Of a DNA stretch of 64,000 nt, positions 1-10,768 are shown piece after piece. The notes beneath the pieces were generated by a model that saw nothing but the letters and a program-made list of their open reading frames with translations, had not been told where the DNA came from and made no database searches. The position numbers and the translations under genes were made by a program. The DNA is from Psettodes erumei (lineage: Eukaryota; Chordata; Actinopteri; Pleuronectiformes; Psettodidae): contig JAFBJZ010000865.1 of assembly GCA_016785225.1 (NCBI GenBank), positions 62,001 to 126,000 of the forward strand. The letters are read 5' to 3'. Position 1 is the first letter of the stretch; every line of letters starts with the position of its first letter.

Positions 1-1002
1 GGACAGATGGAGCGAAGCAGCGGCATTCTTCTGCGTACGCACTTTGGTAGACACGCGATGATACTCAGATACAATTGTTCACATCCTCGCTTCAAACAAT
101 GACAGCCAAGTTACTGTAAAGGTAGAAAGAGAAATATACATGACCCCCCCGGTGCCGCTGACTACTTCAGGAAATGGACTGATTCATATCCTAAAACACC
201 AACATCCCTATTTCCAGTGATTATTTTTGGTCCCTGTATTTATACCGCTGTGGATGAGGCCAGATTTCTGACGTGCTGAACTACTGAATGGCTCCAAAAT
301 ACACTTGAATGCGCTAAATAAGGAATCGAGTGCTGCACTGATCTGGGCGGACTTTCATCCGCACCTTTAGCGGCGAACAATGAGAAGAGGTGCGGGCTAC
401 TAAGACACCAGCAATGGCGGTAGAACAAAGTAAGGATCAAAGAAACCGCACGGAACTGAAGGCCACGTCTTTTTTGCCTTTTCGCATGCAAACAGGAGTG
501 CCTCGTCGTGTGAGCTGAACTATTGTGAATCAAAGAAATCAGGAGATAAAAGTTCTCAGAGGCTTTTCCGAGCTTATGTCCACGCTCTGATATTTTTACA
601 CGATTGGGGAACTTTGATCTTGAGATCTTAGAGGTTCTTCCTCGGAGGAAACAGATTTCCAAAGTCAAAGGCCCCCATGCAGGGCTCCCGCTGAACGGAG
701 AAACGCGCGGCCGCAGGGAAGGATGTTGAAATGTGAGCGCTCGCCATTAGGTATACTCGGTTTAACTAATCTCCCTTTTAACTCTCCGAATATCCAAGAA
801 CATCCCTCCCGTTGTTGTAGAACATTTTCTTTTACGTGACAATTTTTTCCAAATCATGAGCCCCAAAAAGATGAACCGCCACGCAATTTTGGGGGTTTTG
901 ACTGAAATGTATAAATCTCGTATCACGTGCTAAAACAGCGAGGCGCTACAGGAGAACGCAGCTCATTTTCACTGATTAATGCCCTGCCTCTCTGTGCTCC
1001 AG

Positions 1003-1246
1003 GTTTCGTGCTGGTGATCGGACTCGTGACCTTCTACAGGATCGGGCCCTACACGCACCTCTCCTACTCCTGCTACTTGGACATAGCTGCTTGCCTGCTG
1101 GCCACAATGGCAGCGCCATGCTCATCTGGAACATTCTGCACCGCCGCGACGACTGCATCGCACCCGGAGTCATAATCATCAGCCGCTCGCTGGCGTCACC
1201 TTTCCACCCCCGTCTAGACAATGACTACGTGGAGTCGCCTTGCTGA
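1003..1246 (+). CDS. tmem204: TMEM204 (claudin-like transmembrane protein), last coding exon, frameshifted
   Basis: TMEM204 (CLP24) is a four-pass claudin-like membrane protein of endothelial junctions, linked to VEGF signalling and permeability. The exon follows an acceptor CAG at 1000-1002 and opens in phase with FVLVIGLVTFYRIGPYTHLS, which is close to the fourth membrane segment of mammalian TMEM204. It ends with the family's conserved tail DNDYVESPC and a TGA at 1244-1246. About 80 of some 226 residues are present; the earlier exons lie left of the window. Reading frame is lost once, around 1111-1117. Up to that point the frame gives ...CLLATMA, and after it the next frame gives MLIWNILHRRDDC. 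One base appears missing in a GC-rich run. Both sides match the family closely, so an assembly error is likelier than a dead gene. The gene lies inside an intron of ift140, on the opposite strand. Confidence 0.9.
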
Positions 1247-3939
1247 GCCGCGCGACGGGACCTCGCGAGCCGAGCCAATGGGGAGCAGCAGGCTGCGCCG
1301 ACGCCCCGCCTCCCCCCCAAACCCCCACCCCACCCTGTGCGCGCTTTGCGTCCGATCCAGGCGCTGCCTCCGACGCGACTCTCAAAGAGGACTTCCCTGT
1401 GGCTCGACAGCGGCTGGGCCAGTGTGTGCCTGCAGCTGTAAAACTCTACACTTTCACAACTCTTCCCACCATGGACAAAGATAGCTGAATTTATTTGCTG
1501 CTTCGTCCACAGATAACACTTAAAATTAACGTAGGAAGCAGCTCTAAACTTTCAGACACAATCAAAAATACCGTATGATGTTTCCGTTAGTCGTGCCTGG
1601 GTGAGCTAATTGGCAGCTGAACGTGGATTCAGACTGGGACCGCCCGGCGTGGAACATCCTTCGTGAAAAGATCAAGCTGGAACTTGACCTATTTTGTCAT
1701 GTGCGCACTTATTAAATACCCTCCCGCGTAATTATGAATTGGAAATTATGAAAGATGTGGAAAATATACCAGAATACCTCATATTTGTTTTCCTCCTTCT
1801 GAAGCTAATTACAGTTTCACTGCATATTAATGTTAATGATATATGTTGCGAAAGCTGTGGAGTCAGTCAGACTTCAGCAAACCTTATGATTGGGCTTACT
1901 CAAATCAGTGGCAATATTTTATATTTTAATAGGTTTTATATTTGAACAAAGGTGATATTTCGATCAGACGGACACGTGCCTAGTCAAAGTCATCGGGGGA
2001 ATATCCCTCACTCTCAGAGTCGCTATTTTTTTCCTTTTGAAAAAAGGAGCATGAAAAAAAGGCAAGTGACTTGCCAAACGGTGTAAAGCACGTAAACTGA
2101 CTGGGGATTATTTTTTTAAGCTGTACTTGCTAAAATCGAAGCTAACAAATGTTCTAGCAATGTACCGCCTTTTTGAAATGACCCACACGCTTCAATACTT
2201 TGTTTGATTTTATTATTTTTTTTTTCACGATGCTTTCCGTATGAAACTCTGCTCGCTTGTGGTACATACTGTATACTTAAATTAATATAATATAGTTGTG
2301 TAAAGAATAACTGTTATCATTAGTAGTAGTATTGTGACCATATCATATTTCCTGTAAAGAACTCCGGGGCTATCTGTGGGTTTTCCACGTTGCCGCACAT
2401 CGGGGCGCATTAAGATAATAATATATCGTGTAAATTCAATAAATTTATTGGTGAGTATTGAAAGGCAGTGGCTGTTGCTGTCGCTATTTTGGGGTCCGTC
2501 ACTACACCCAAAAAAAAATGGATGATGCCGTGAACCTCGATGCATAACCTCAAAGATTTGTTTGGAGCCATTGTCCCAAAAAAAACGAGAAGGCCACGTT
2601 GGCATACACGTACGAGATGAAATAAGCGCGACTCATGGATCGTCGGCCAGTCTCAGGCTTAACTATGAGAACCTTTGTCGATTCGAAGACCCGCCGCCAC
2701 AGTGACAAGTCCCAGAAGATACAGGTTACTGCCTCAGGAAATGCATATTCCTGTGGGTGGAGATATGCGGGAATCGAGCACAATACGGATCTTTAAAAAA
2801 AAAAAAGAGTAGCAGCAGTAAAAATAGCCATCAATGAGGAACTTAGTAAAGCTGTCATCGGGCCTATTAAATCCTCTGGAATATCCGACCAGTGGGATAC
2901 GCGGTTTTCCCATTTGCGTAATGCTCATACGTGCAGAATACAGCAGATTTCAGGCCGAGTGCCCTGAATCACATACTCGGCTGAAGAAAATATCACATCT
3001 TTGATTAACTCACATATTCCCAAAGACACACACACATGCCAACACAGTGGAAAGGACACGCACGTCCTTCCAGTCACCCGATTCAACATTTGCGAGAATG
3101 GACGGGGCGCTTCTTTTGGACCAAACTGGCAAGGGAAACCTCTTGTGTGTGTGAGTCACAGTGTGTTTAGAAAAGTACATCCCCTCAGCACACACCCGCG
3201 CACTAACAGAAATAGTCACATATATACACACCGAGAAGTTCCTTCCCTCAGCACAGATGCAGAAAAAGACCTTAATCGTGTCCTGTGTTTAAAAGTCAGA
3301 TACTGACATTGACAAATAAAAGTTTGGCCTTGGCGGATCTAATTTGATCACAGCATTGTAGTACAATGCGCATAGAAGCAAACTGCATAGTTGAGACCTA
3401 TATATCATCGAGCGATGACTATGAAGTATTTAAGATTAAGCAGATGGCTTCAATGAACTGTCCAGTCTCTGGTTTAGGATGTTCGTATTGCTTAGCGACA
3501 AAACATAGCTTTGGAGAGGCGTTTAGTCCCACCATCACCTGTCAGGCTTAGAGAAAGCATGTCACAGTTACGGGTTACTGTTGTGGTAGCTTGAACTCAG
3601 CAGCCAGAAGGTGCTGAGCAGAACGAAGGGTGAAGAAAAGCAAGCGGCAACAATGGCCATTCTTAGCATGAGTCAAAAGTAAAAAAAAAAAAAGTTAAAG
3701 TAATTAAAAAGTAATTTCTTACAGCTCCCCCACCCCAAACCAGTGCAGAGCGTTCTGAGAAGAGCCAAGGCTGCAGTAACAATGCTTCCCCTGTGGCCAA
3801 TTGCTTAGCTTTAAACTAAAGTCCCTATGGAAAGAACTGCTGGGTCATATGATGGGGGGGGGGGCACAGTGGGCGTGTCTCCTCCCCTCCTGCTTTTGCA
3901 GACGCCGCCCGGTCGACACGCACACGCCGACGTTCCTAC
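1247..3939. other. tmem204 3' UTR and ift140 intron
   Basis: No exon was recognised here. The left part should hold the tmem204 3' UTR; an ATTAAA at 1711-1716 is one possible polyadenylation signal, unproven. The rest is ift140 intron, read on the minus strand from the donor at 3938-3939. ORFs in the stretch are short and resemble no family I know. A run of ten G lies near 3855-3864. Confidence 0.5.
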
Positions 3940-6900
3940 CTCTTGATGAGCTTGATGGACTTGAAGGCTTCGTCCATGTCGCCGATGTTCAGGTAGAAGC
4001 TGAAGTTGAGCATGGCATCGCGGGTGGCCTTCTCACACTTCTCCAGGCCCACGAAGTCCCTGAGGGCGCGCCTGGACACCATCGCGGGGACGCGGGCGGG
4101 CCCCCCTCTCGACGGCTGGGTCTGGTGCGGAGACGCCGACGTCGTGGCCGAGACCTCCGTTACCCCCGGATCCCTCTCGCCGGGCTTGAGGAGGGTTAGA
4201 GCGTCATGATGTCAGTATTGGTGACTGCGCTGTGAACTGGCATTATAACAGCAAACCAAATGTAAAGCTAAATCTTAGGAGAAACATGTGCACAGGGGAA
4301 ACAGGCAGGACACGGAGCAAACCAAACATCGACAAAGCATCACAGACCGTATCTATTCATTAAGACGAGCGTTACGAGCTGGTCACAGATCAGTAAGCTC
4401 TGGGTCTTTCAGGGATGCTCTTGTGCTGCTGATTTTGGGGAGGGGGGGTTTTTGCTTCAACGCCGCACAAGGCAAACACGGCACACGGCTGCTGGATGTT
4501 GGGAGCGAAGAATACTTATGCGGACAGATACTTACTACTTCTGGTCGAAAGACACCACCCCTCCAAAATAAAAGCTGTGGTTGTGTTAAACCGAACAGAG
4601 GAGAGTTTCACGTACGAGCGGCGGTGGGCGCAAAACAGAAACACGAGGAAAAGAAGAAGGAAAGAAAAACTCAAGCTCCGAAACAGCTCTCCAAAGAGAA
4701 TCCCCACATGCAGTAAACCCCCACCCCACTGTAGAGACAGCGTGAATGCAGAACAGCGTTCTCCGCGCTCACCTTGCAGCTGAAATAATAGTAGGGCACA
4801 TCCAGAGCGAGAAGGCCCTGCAGGCCTGTAGGTTTGGCGTAGCAGTCCTGTAGGAGCAGCCCGTGCTCCTGCGTACAGAAGAGCGTCACCACTGACACGT
4901 CCACCTAAACGGAAAGCAGACGACACGCCGCCAAGTATTAGTCACATTCTGAAAAGCTAACAAATCGCAAATAGGCTCGCCCCTCGATTCCAGCGTGACG
5001 TTAAACAGCAATCCTTACCTTATCCAAGTAACTAGTTGATGACGACTCGGAGCCGATCGGCACCGTCTCGCAAACGAAGAGACGAGGTTCGCTCTCGTCC
5101 CAAAAGTGGGATACGGGGCACCGATCGCTGAGCTCTGCCCCCTGAAACTGCTGCCTGGAACACAGATTACACGCGTAGAGTGGTAAAACCAACCAGAGGA
5201 GGGCGCTCCGCACGTGACGGGCAGATACACGGGACAAAGGCAGTTACCTTTCGCTGTCTTCGGGACGCCAGATACCACTGGACGGTCTTCCGGTGAAGAA
5301 GTCAAAGTGAGTCACGGTGTCCATTTCAACATCATAGAAGTACACTTTGTGATCGGGTCGCCCGTTAACCTGAGAGGAATGTTACTTGCGGTTAAGGGAA
5401 ACCTCTACATGAAATAGTGCTATTTATTAAAAACCAAAAGAAGTGGAGTCGATCGTTCACCTGAGAGATTAGGATGCTGACTTGGCTGCCGTTTGCGTTA
5501 CACTTGACCGACCTCAGGGCTCCCAGATTAGCAATCTGGTCAGCCAGGTTCTTAGCGCCGCAGTGAGCTTTGGCATCTCTACAAAGACACACACGGTGAG
5601 ACTGGCGTTGCTGGACAATAAAGCGCTTTGAACGGAGCCGTTGTTGATGCGCGCCAGTTTACAATACGTGGAAGTCGGCTGGCATTCTCCGTACTATTTG
5701 TTGGATTTTTTTTTTTTTTTTTTTACGTGGAGGAAGCGCTGCCGACGTCCAAGTTCAACGTCATACCTTCGGGAGAGATCAAAGACTCTGATGTGTGCCG
5801 TGTCCGTGCCCACTGCTAGGTAAGACTGGCACACGCTGAGCAGCACGGGGTTGCCCTCCGCCTTGGAGAACGTCAGCAGCTGCTTCACGGTGCCCTAAAA
5901 GAAAAGAAAAGGGAAAACAGATGGTTCGACAATGACCCAAATTCAGGGAGAAAAAACACCACTTGAATGTGTGTTATCAGTTCTGATTCAGCGCTAAAAG
6001 AATGGCCGCGGAGAGGCCTTTTCAACATGCATGCTGTAACACTGGGTGGCGGATTCCAAATTGGGGCAAACAGACCTGCGGGGTGCGGATCTGTACCCTG
6101 TTGGGCTCCACGGTGTAGAGGTTCTCGCCATGTACAGCTACTACGTGGGAGTCGCAAGGAAACAATCCTGGAAAATTAGCAAGAGAGGAGGTGGAGAAAG
6201 AAGAGACATGGAAAGGAAATGAGATGGCAAAGGAAGGGTGAGATGAAGGGCAGGACAATTTTAAGACAATTTTCTGAGGCGTCGCTCTTTTAAAATGCAG
6301 TTTGGGCTGCTGTGCTGCTGTGCTGAGTTTCTGGTGACTCTTGTACCTGTGCTGCGCAGACTTTTCCCTGAGAGCTCGTACACAGTGACCTGTTTGCCAC
6401 TCCACACAGTCACTGTGTCCTATCGGTGAGACCATGACACTGCAGTCATTTTCAAGAGCAAACCTTTTGCAGGAATCAATTCTAACCCCGTCCCCTCTGC
6501 ACCGACCTTAGTCACGCACACTCCCTTGATGTGTATGTCGGACTGCAGAGCAAGGTGCACGTCTGCGGCGAACTGAGTGACGCTGAGCTGGGTCGGGGTG
6601 AGCTGCACTGCCGCCACCTGCTGGCTGAAGTGGGCTGACATCTCATGCTCGCAGAGGATCAGCGCCGTGATCGAGTTGTTGGCCGCCAGCAGATTCAGGC
6701 TGGAGCCCCACTGAAACGGGAAGGCCCGAGTGAACTTTCCTAGCAGAATGGTAAGTCTAATATTCATGTATGAACGATAAGAGCGGTGGTGTCTAAATGC
6801 TTGTCCAGACAGTACCTGTAGCTGAGTGACATTTCCCTCTATTTCAGTGGGTGTCTGTAGCTTCCACTGGGCCTTGGTTTCACCTTTGCTACTTCCTGGC

Positions 6901-9041
6901 CTCGTCACCATCCTCCACATCGCTATGCGGCCGTGGCTGGTACCAGCTGCCAGGATTTCTGAGGAGGCCGTAATGTTGGGCAAAGGCAATGAGGCTTTTT
7001 GATGTCGGAAACAAGTCTGCACGCAAGCCACGAGTAACACTGAGGTCTGAGTAATCACCCCAATCAAGGTTTGAGAAGAAGTAAAACATCTGGAAACGAG
7101 CGGATGCACAGGAATACGAAGGGGGAAAAAACTGCACTTCATACTTTAGAGGACAAGTACATTTGCAGTTACCTTTTCCTGTGCAGTATGAAACGCAATT
7201 GATCATCTCTCCACTCTCATACCCCAGAGCGTTGTCCAGTGACAAGACATAGTTATCATCTCGCTCCAGATCCCACAGCCTATGAAAACACAGGGGCAGG
7301 GCATTATTCAGGCTTCAGATTGGTGTGTATGTGTGTACAAACACTAGGTATATGCTGACCTGATAACCTGTTCCCCTGTCGCTGTGATGAGGAGGCTGTT
7401 TTCTGTCCAAACAATGTCTACATTCTGTCCAGTCTTGCTGCTCAACTTCACCTGTCAAGAGAAAAAAAGATTGTGTATGGGAACCTTATGTTCAAAGATA
7501 TATGCAATTATATATTTGGAATTGATTTAATGTTGCTGTAATTGCCTCTTCGGTGATCTTAGCGTACCTTCATGAATTCCTGGGCTCCTCCCTCAGGTCC
7601 CAGAGTGTATTGTGACAGCATCAGGGTCTCTGTGATCACAGCGAGGACCTCTCTCTTCTCAAGGTAGAACAGTTTCTTGATTGAACCCTCCACACTGAGA
7701 AGTGTGCTCGTCTTACAGTGCTCATCCACACTGTGGACCTTACCTATGTAAAAAGGGACAAAGGGTCAAGAGATCAAGATCAAAATCAAGAGATATCTAT
7801 TGCATCATAGCTCAACATGAGTGAATGACCAACTACCAATCAAACCAAAAGGTAACCTGACTTAAAATACAAAACACAAACAAACAAGACAAAACTCCCA
7901 CCATCTGCAGTGCTGACGTAGAATGCAAGCCCCTCCTGCGGGCCCATCTTGAGAGGGCTCCTTTCCAGCTGAACATGTCCAGAGCGCTCTCATCTCCACT
8001 CACCGAAGCCCGTGCTAGCATTGCCACATCACTGTAACAAGAGGGAGGACCCGCTATTGGCAATACGTCACTCAGATGGGGAGTACATAAGTGATATCAC
8101 AATATTTTCCAAAATAGGCTTACTCTTAAGGACTTAGGGTTTAAGAAGATTAAGAAACTACTTACTCCCCAGGTGAAGCGGGTCTGAAGATGCAGCAAGT
8201 TAAAGGTTTGTTGTATTCATGCTTTACGAGATGGTTTCCTTGAAGTCTCCCTCTGGCATCTACCTTCCATACAGCCAGAGCTCCAGTCTGTCAATAAACA
8301 ATAAAGCTATATTTATAAAGTGCCAGAGGATGAAATGGGAAATTTAAGCAATATGGCATGTACATACACAATTGATCTATTTCCTGTCTAGATTACCTTG
8401 CTAATGCTTGTTTCAAACATGCCACACTATTAATCAGATTATGCATTTTCTCATGAATGGTTATCAGCGTGACCACAAGCTATAATGCACCACTATGTAG
8501 TAATGAAACACACGTGTGTCATGGTGTCTGTGTATACAGTCATTGCAACACACTCACCTGATCGCCGGTTACCAAGCGGCTACCAGAGCTGCTCCACTCC
8601 AGCAGCGCGACGCAGGCTGTATGTGTGCCGGGAAGGACGGTTTGGTCCCCAGAGGGGTGTGTCAGCAGCACCACCTCTCCATTCTCCCACCCGAGTGCCA
8701 GCACGGGCTTTGTGGGATGCCAGCGCAGCGCTGTGGGCTGCTGCGGACGTTCTACATGGCAGTTCTCCACATACTCTCCCTGCAACGCGAACAGGGAGGA
8801 TTTCAAGTATGCAGATGTTGCTAAGTGTGTTGTGAAGGTGATGGAGTGTCCTCTGTTTCTCTTTCAGCGGGCATCTCCAAATCCCAGTGTTTACCTGCTG
8901 CAGGTAGAGGTCCACATTGCCTCCAGCGGCATGACTGCTTGAAGCCACAGCCAGTACAGGGAGAGCCGAGTGCCAGGTCAAATGAGAGGGCACAACACTG
9001 CTTTCGGGGGCCTCAATACGGTGGTCAAAGTACACCGCCAT
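3940..9041 (-). CDS. ift140: Intraflagellar transport protein 140 (IFT-A core), N-terminal 17 coding exons
   Basis: IFT140 is a core IFT-A subunit that drives retrograde transport in cilia and delivers membrane proteins to them. Coding exons in order: 8895-9041 (ATG), 8558-8779, 8166-8287, 7902-8031, 7568-7743, 7360-7451, 7173-7279, 6816-6958, 6507-6710, 6347-6419, 6076-6167, 5767-5894, 5461-5578, 5248-5369, 5019-5154, 4773-4904, 3940-4184. All have GT/AG borders and fitting phases except for one lost base in exon 4 of this list. The product starts MAVYFDHRIEAPESS, as in vertebrate IFT140. It covers the two N-terminal WD40 propellers (for example HVERPQQPTALRWHPTKPVL and LAAGTSHGRIAMW) and reaches the linker MVSRRALRDFVGLEKCEKAT. 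About 796 of some 1460 residues are encoded; the TPR half lies left of the window beyond an intron that contains tmem204. Confidence 0.95.
7902..8031 (-). other. ift140: ift140 exon with a one-base frame break
   Basis: The 5' part reads DVAMLARASVSGDESALDMF then SWKG. The 3' part reads SPLKMGPQEGLAFYVSTADG in another frame. Both match IFT140 at the same place (human: SGDEKALDMFNWKK... then KMGSHEGLLFFVS). The frame changes at about 7955-7965, next to a GG run (CC on the + strand). One extra G would rejoin the frames and make the exon 131 nt, which fits the phases on both sides. Either a sequencing error or a real null allele. Confidence 0.85.
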
Positions 9042-9650
9042 GTCCCCAGTGCTCCTCTCTAAATAAGAAAAAGGAATAGGGAGATGGCAGCCAGTTGGAA
9101 CCTCTGCTTTACGCCTTGTTATTTATCAGCCAGGCATTTGATTTCACGTTTCAGCTTCTTGTGCCCGTTCCCACTGTGCTAGTTGGTCAGACTACTGTCT
9201 GGATAATTAGTGTCTGGCTAACTTGTGCGGCAAAAGTTCGGTAATCACTAACTAGTCAACTCAACATCGCAGGCTTAAATAGACTTGTGATTCACATGTG
9301 TAATTTAACTTTATACACAACACCAGTTTACTTAGTTGACGTTAATTTACTTATGGGTGAAGCGGCACGATGCAAACTGTAACGAAGCTATGATTTCACC
9401 ATAATTGTTCGCACTGTCAGCTAATGTCACCGTTATTCCATTAAGGGACAAATGGATAAATTAGCTTTAGCTGCTAATATTAGCTGAGCTAGCCAAAGTT
9501 AGCATTCATCGCTGTCCCTCGCCACCGTAGAGTGAAGTTAGCCGCTGTGTTCAGTTGTCTGAAGACCGTTTGTCGCTGCCGTTTTATTCGGGTTAATGCC
9601 GACTCAGTCATTTAAACTCGAAAGAGCTTAAAACACCGACCGTTACTTAC

Positions 9651-9720
9651 GGTGTTGGCGTGTAGCCTCTTGTGTGAGCGTAAAGCGTCTCTGCCAGTTG
9701 CCCCTGACAACTTGTGAGGC
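9651..9720 (-). promoter_or_regulatory. ift140: Probable non-coding first exon and promoter region of ift140
   Basis: A strong minus-strand donor (GTAAGT, + strand 9645-9650) lies 600 bp upstream of the ATG exon. That coding exon has its own acceptor (TTATTTAG) just before the 5' UTR, at 9059-9060. So a short untranslated exon should end at 9651 and start near 9720. The right end is a guess, because no transcript data can be seen. The segment 9440-9510 downstream of it is rich in TTAGC/GCTAA words. Confidence 0.45.
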
Positions 9721-10309
9721 TGGACAGGAGGCGGAGTCACGGAAAACGACGAACAAAACCCGAGTTGTTGCCGAAGGTAGTGCTCCCACCAAAGTATAAT
9801 TACAGCTTTTTTGTGGCGGGAATGGCGGTATATGCAGTATTATTTTATACCAAATATTTAATATCGGAAGTGTTTAAAATATTTAGGGTTGATATAATTT
9901 TCATGGTGCTCACACATTTTCGATACATATACAGTTTTATCAGTAAAATGTGCATTGTGCAGACTGACTTTGATGCTGTACACTATGGTTTTTGAGTTTC
10001 TATATAGTTTGGGGCACAGAAAATGCTGGGGTAATCAAGTCAAGGCCGCGGCTAAAGAAACAAAGCAAAACTATATACAACTGTGTGTATCAAAATGTTT
10101 CATTGTTTGGGAACATACAGATGAACACACAATTACATTCAGGTCACAGGAGGAAGCAGTGGTAGTATTTCCATTATTTGTGAAAGCCTACGCACGTGAA
10201 TATTCACAGGATGTCCTTTGCAAACAAACAACCACGGTGCGGAGAGATAGTACGGAGAGATGTGCCAGTACAGGAAAGAGTTTGAAAAGGATATCCTCTT
10301 AACGTACAT
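9721..10309. other. Spacer between ift140 start and telo2 end
   Basis: About 600 bp separate the inferred ift140 start from the inferred telo2 polyadenylation signal. It holds two overlapping plus-strand ORFs (9714-9995 and 9955-10302; the second is 115 codons). Neither resembles a known protein, and their composition is that of AT-rich non-coding DNA. The stretch probably carries the ift140 promoter and the telo2 transcription end. Confidence 0.4.
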
Positions 10310-10315
10310 TTTATT
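10310..10315 (-). terminator. telo2: Likely telo2 polyadenylation signal AATAAA
   Basis: On the minus strand this is AATAAA, about 455 bases after the telo2 stop codon. It is the first canonical signal I noticed downstream of the stop. The cut site would lie at roughly 10285-10300. Confidence 0.5.
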
Positions 10316-10768
10316 GGTGGACCAAAAAACAGCATCCTATTCTTTCATTTGATCAATACTTTATCTGGTTCATAAATTATGCAAAATATATTTATCTAAA
10401 CAGTACAGTATATTTAATTGAGTGTGTATGATACAGATATGCAGAAAGACATTAAGAAATGTGTGAGAGGACATGTGCCTCCTTTTCCTTTGGTTGACTG
10501 TGTGTTCCAGGATGTGAAAAAAAAAAAATTCTGCAGCACCTGCAAAAAGCAGCTCTTGAGATTAAAGGACATCCTTCAGTGTCCGGGATCATCCATTACC
10601 TCCCTCCATCCCCTTCGCCAGCAAATATCTGGAACATCATTTCCATCGACCTCCAAACTCCCGTCTCCAGGGTCTGTGAGCATGTGTCTGTAGGTGGAGG
10701 TATGGCACAGCCCAACCACCACATCACAGAGACCTACAGTGTTTCATTGTTCATTTTCGATGCCGCGA

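Noticed and set aside
6420..7142. 240-codon minus-strand ORF
   Set aside because: It reads through three ift140 exons and the introns between them. The exons within it are real; the ORF as a unit is not.
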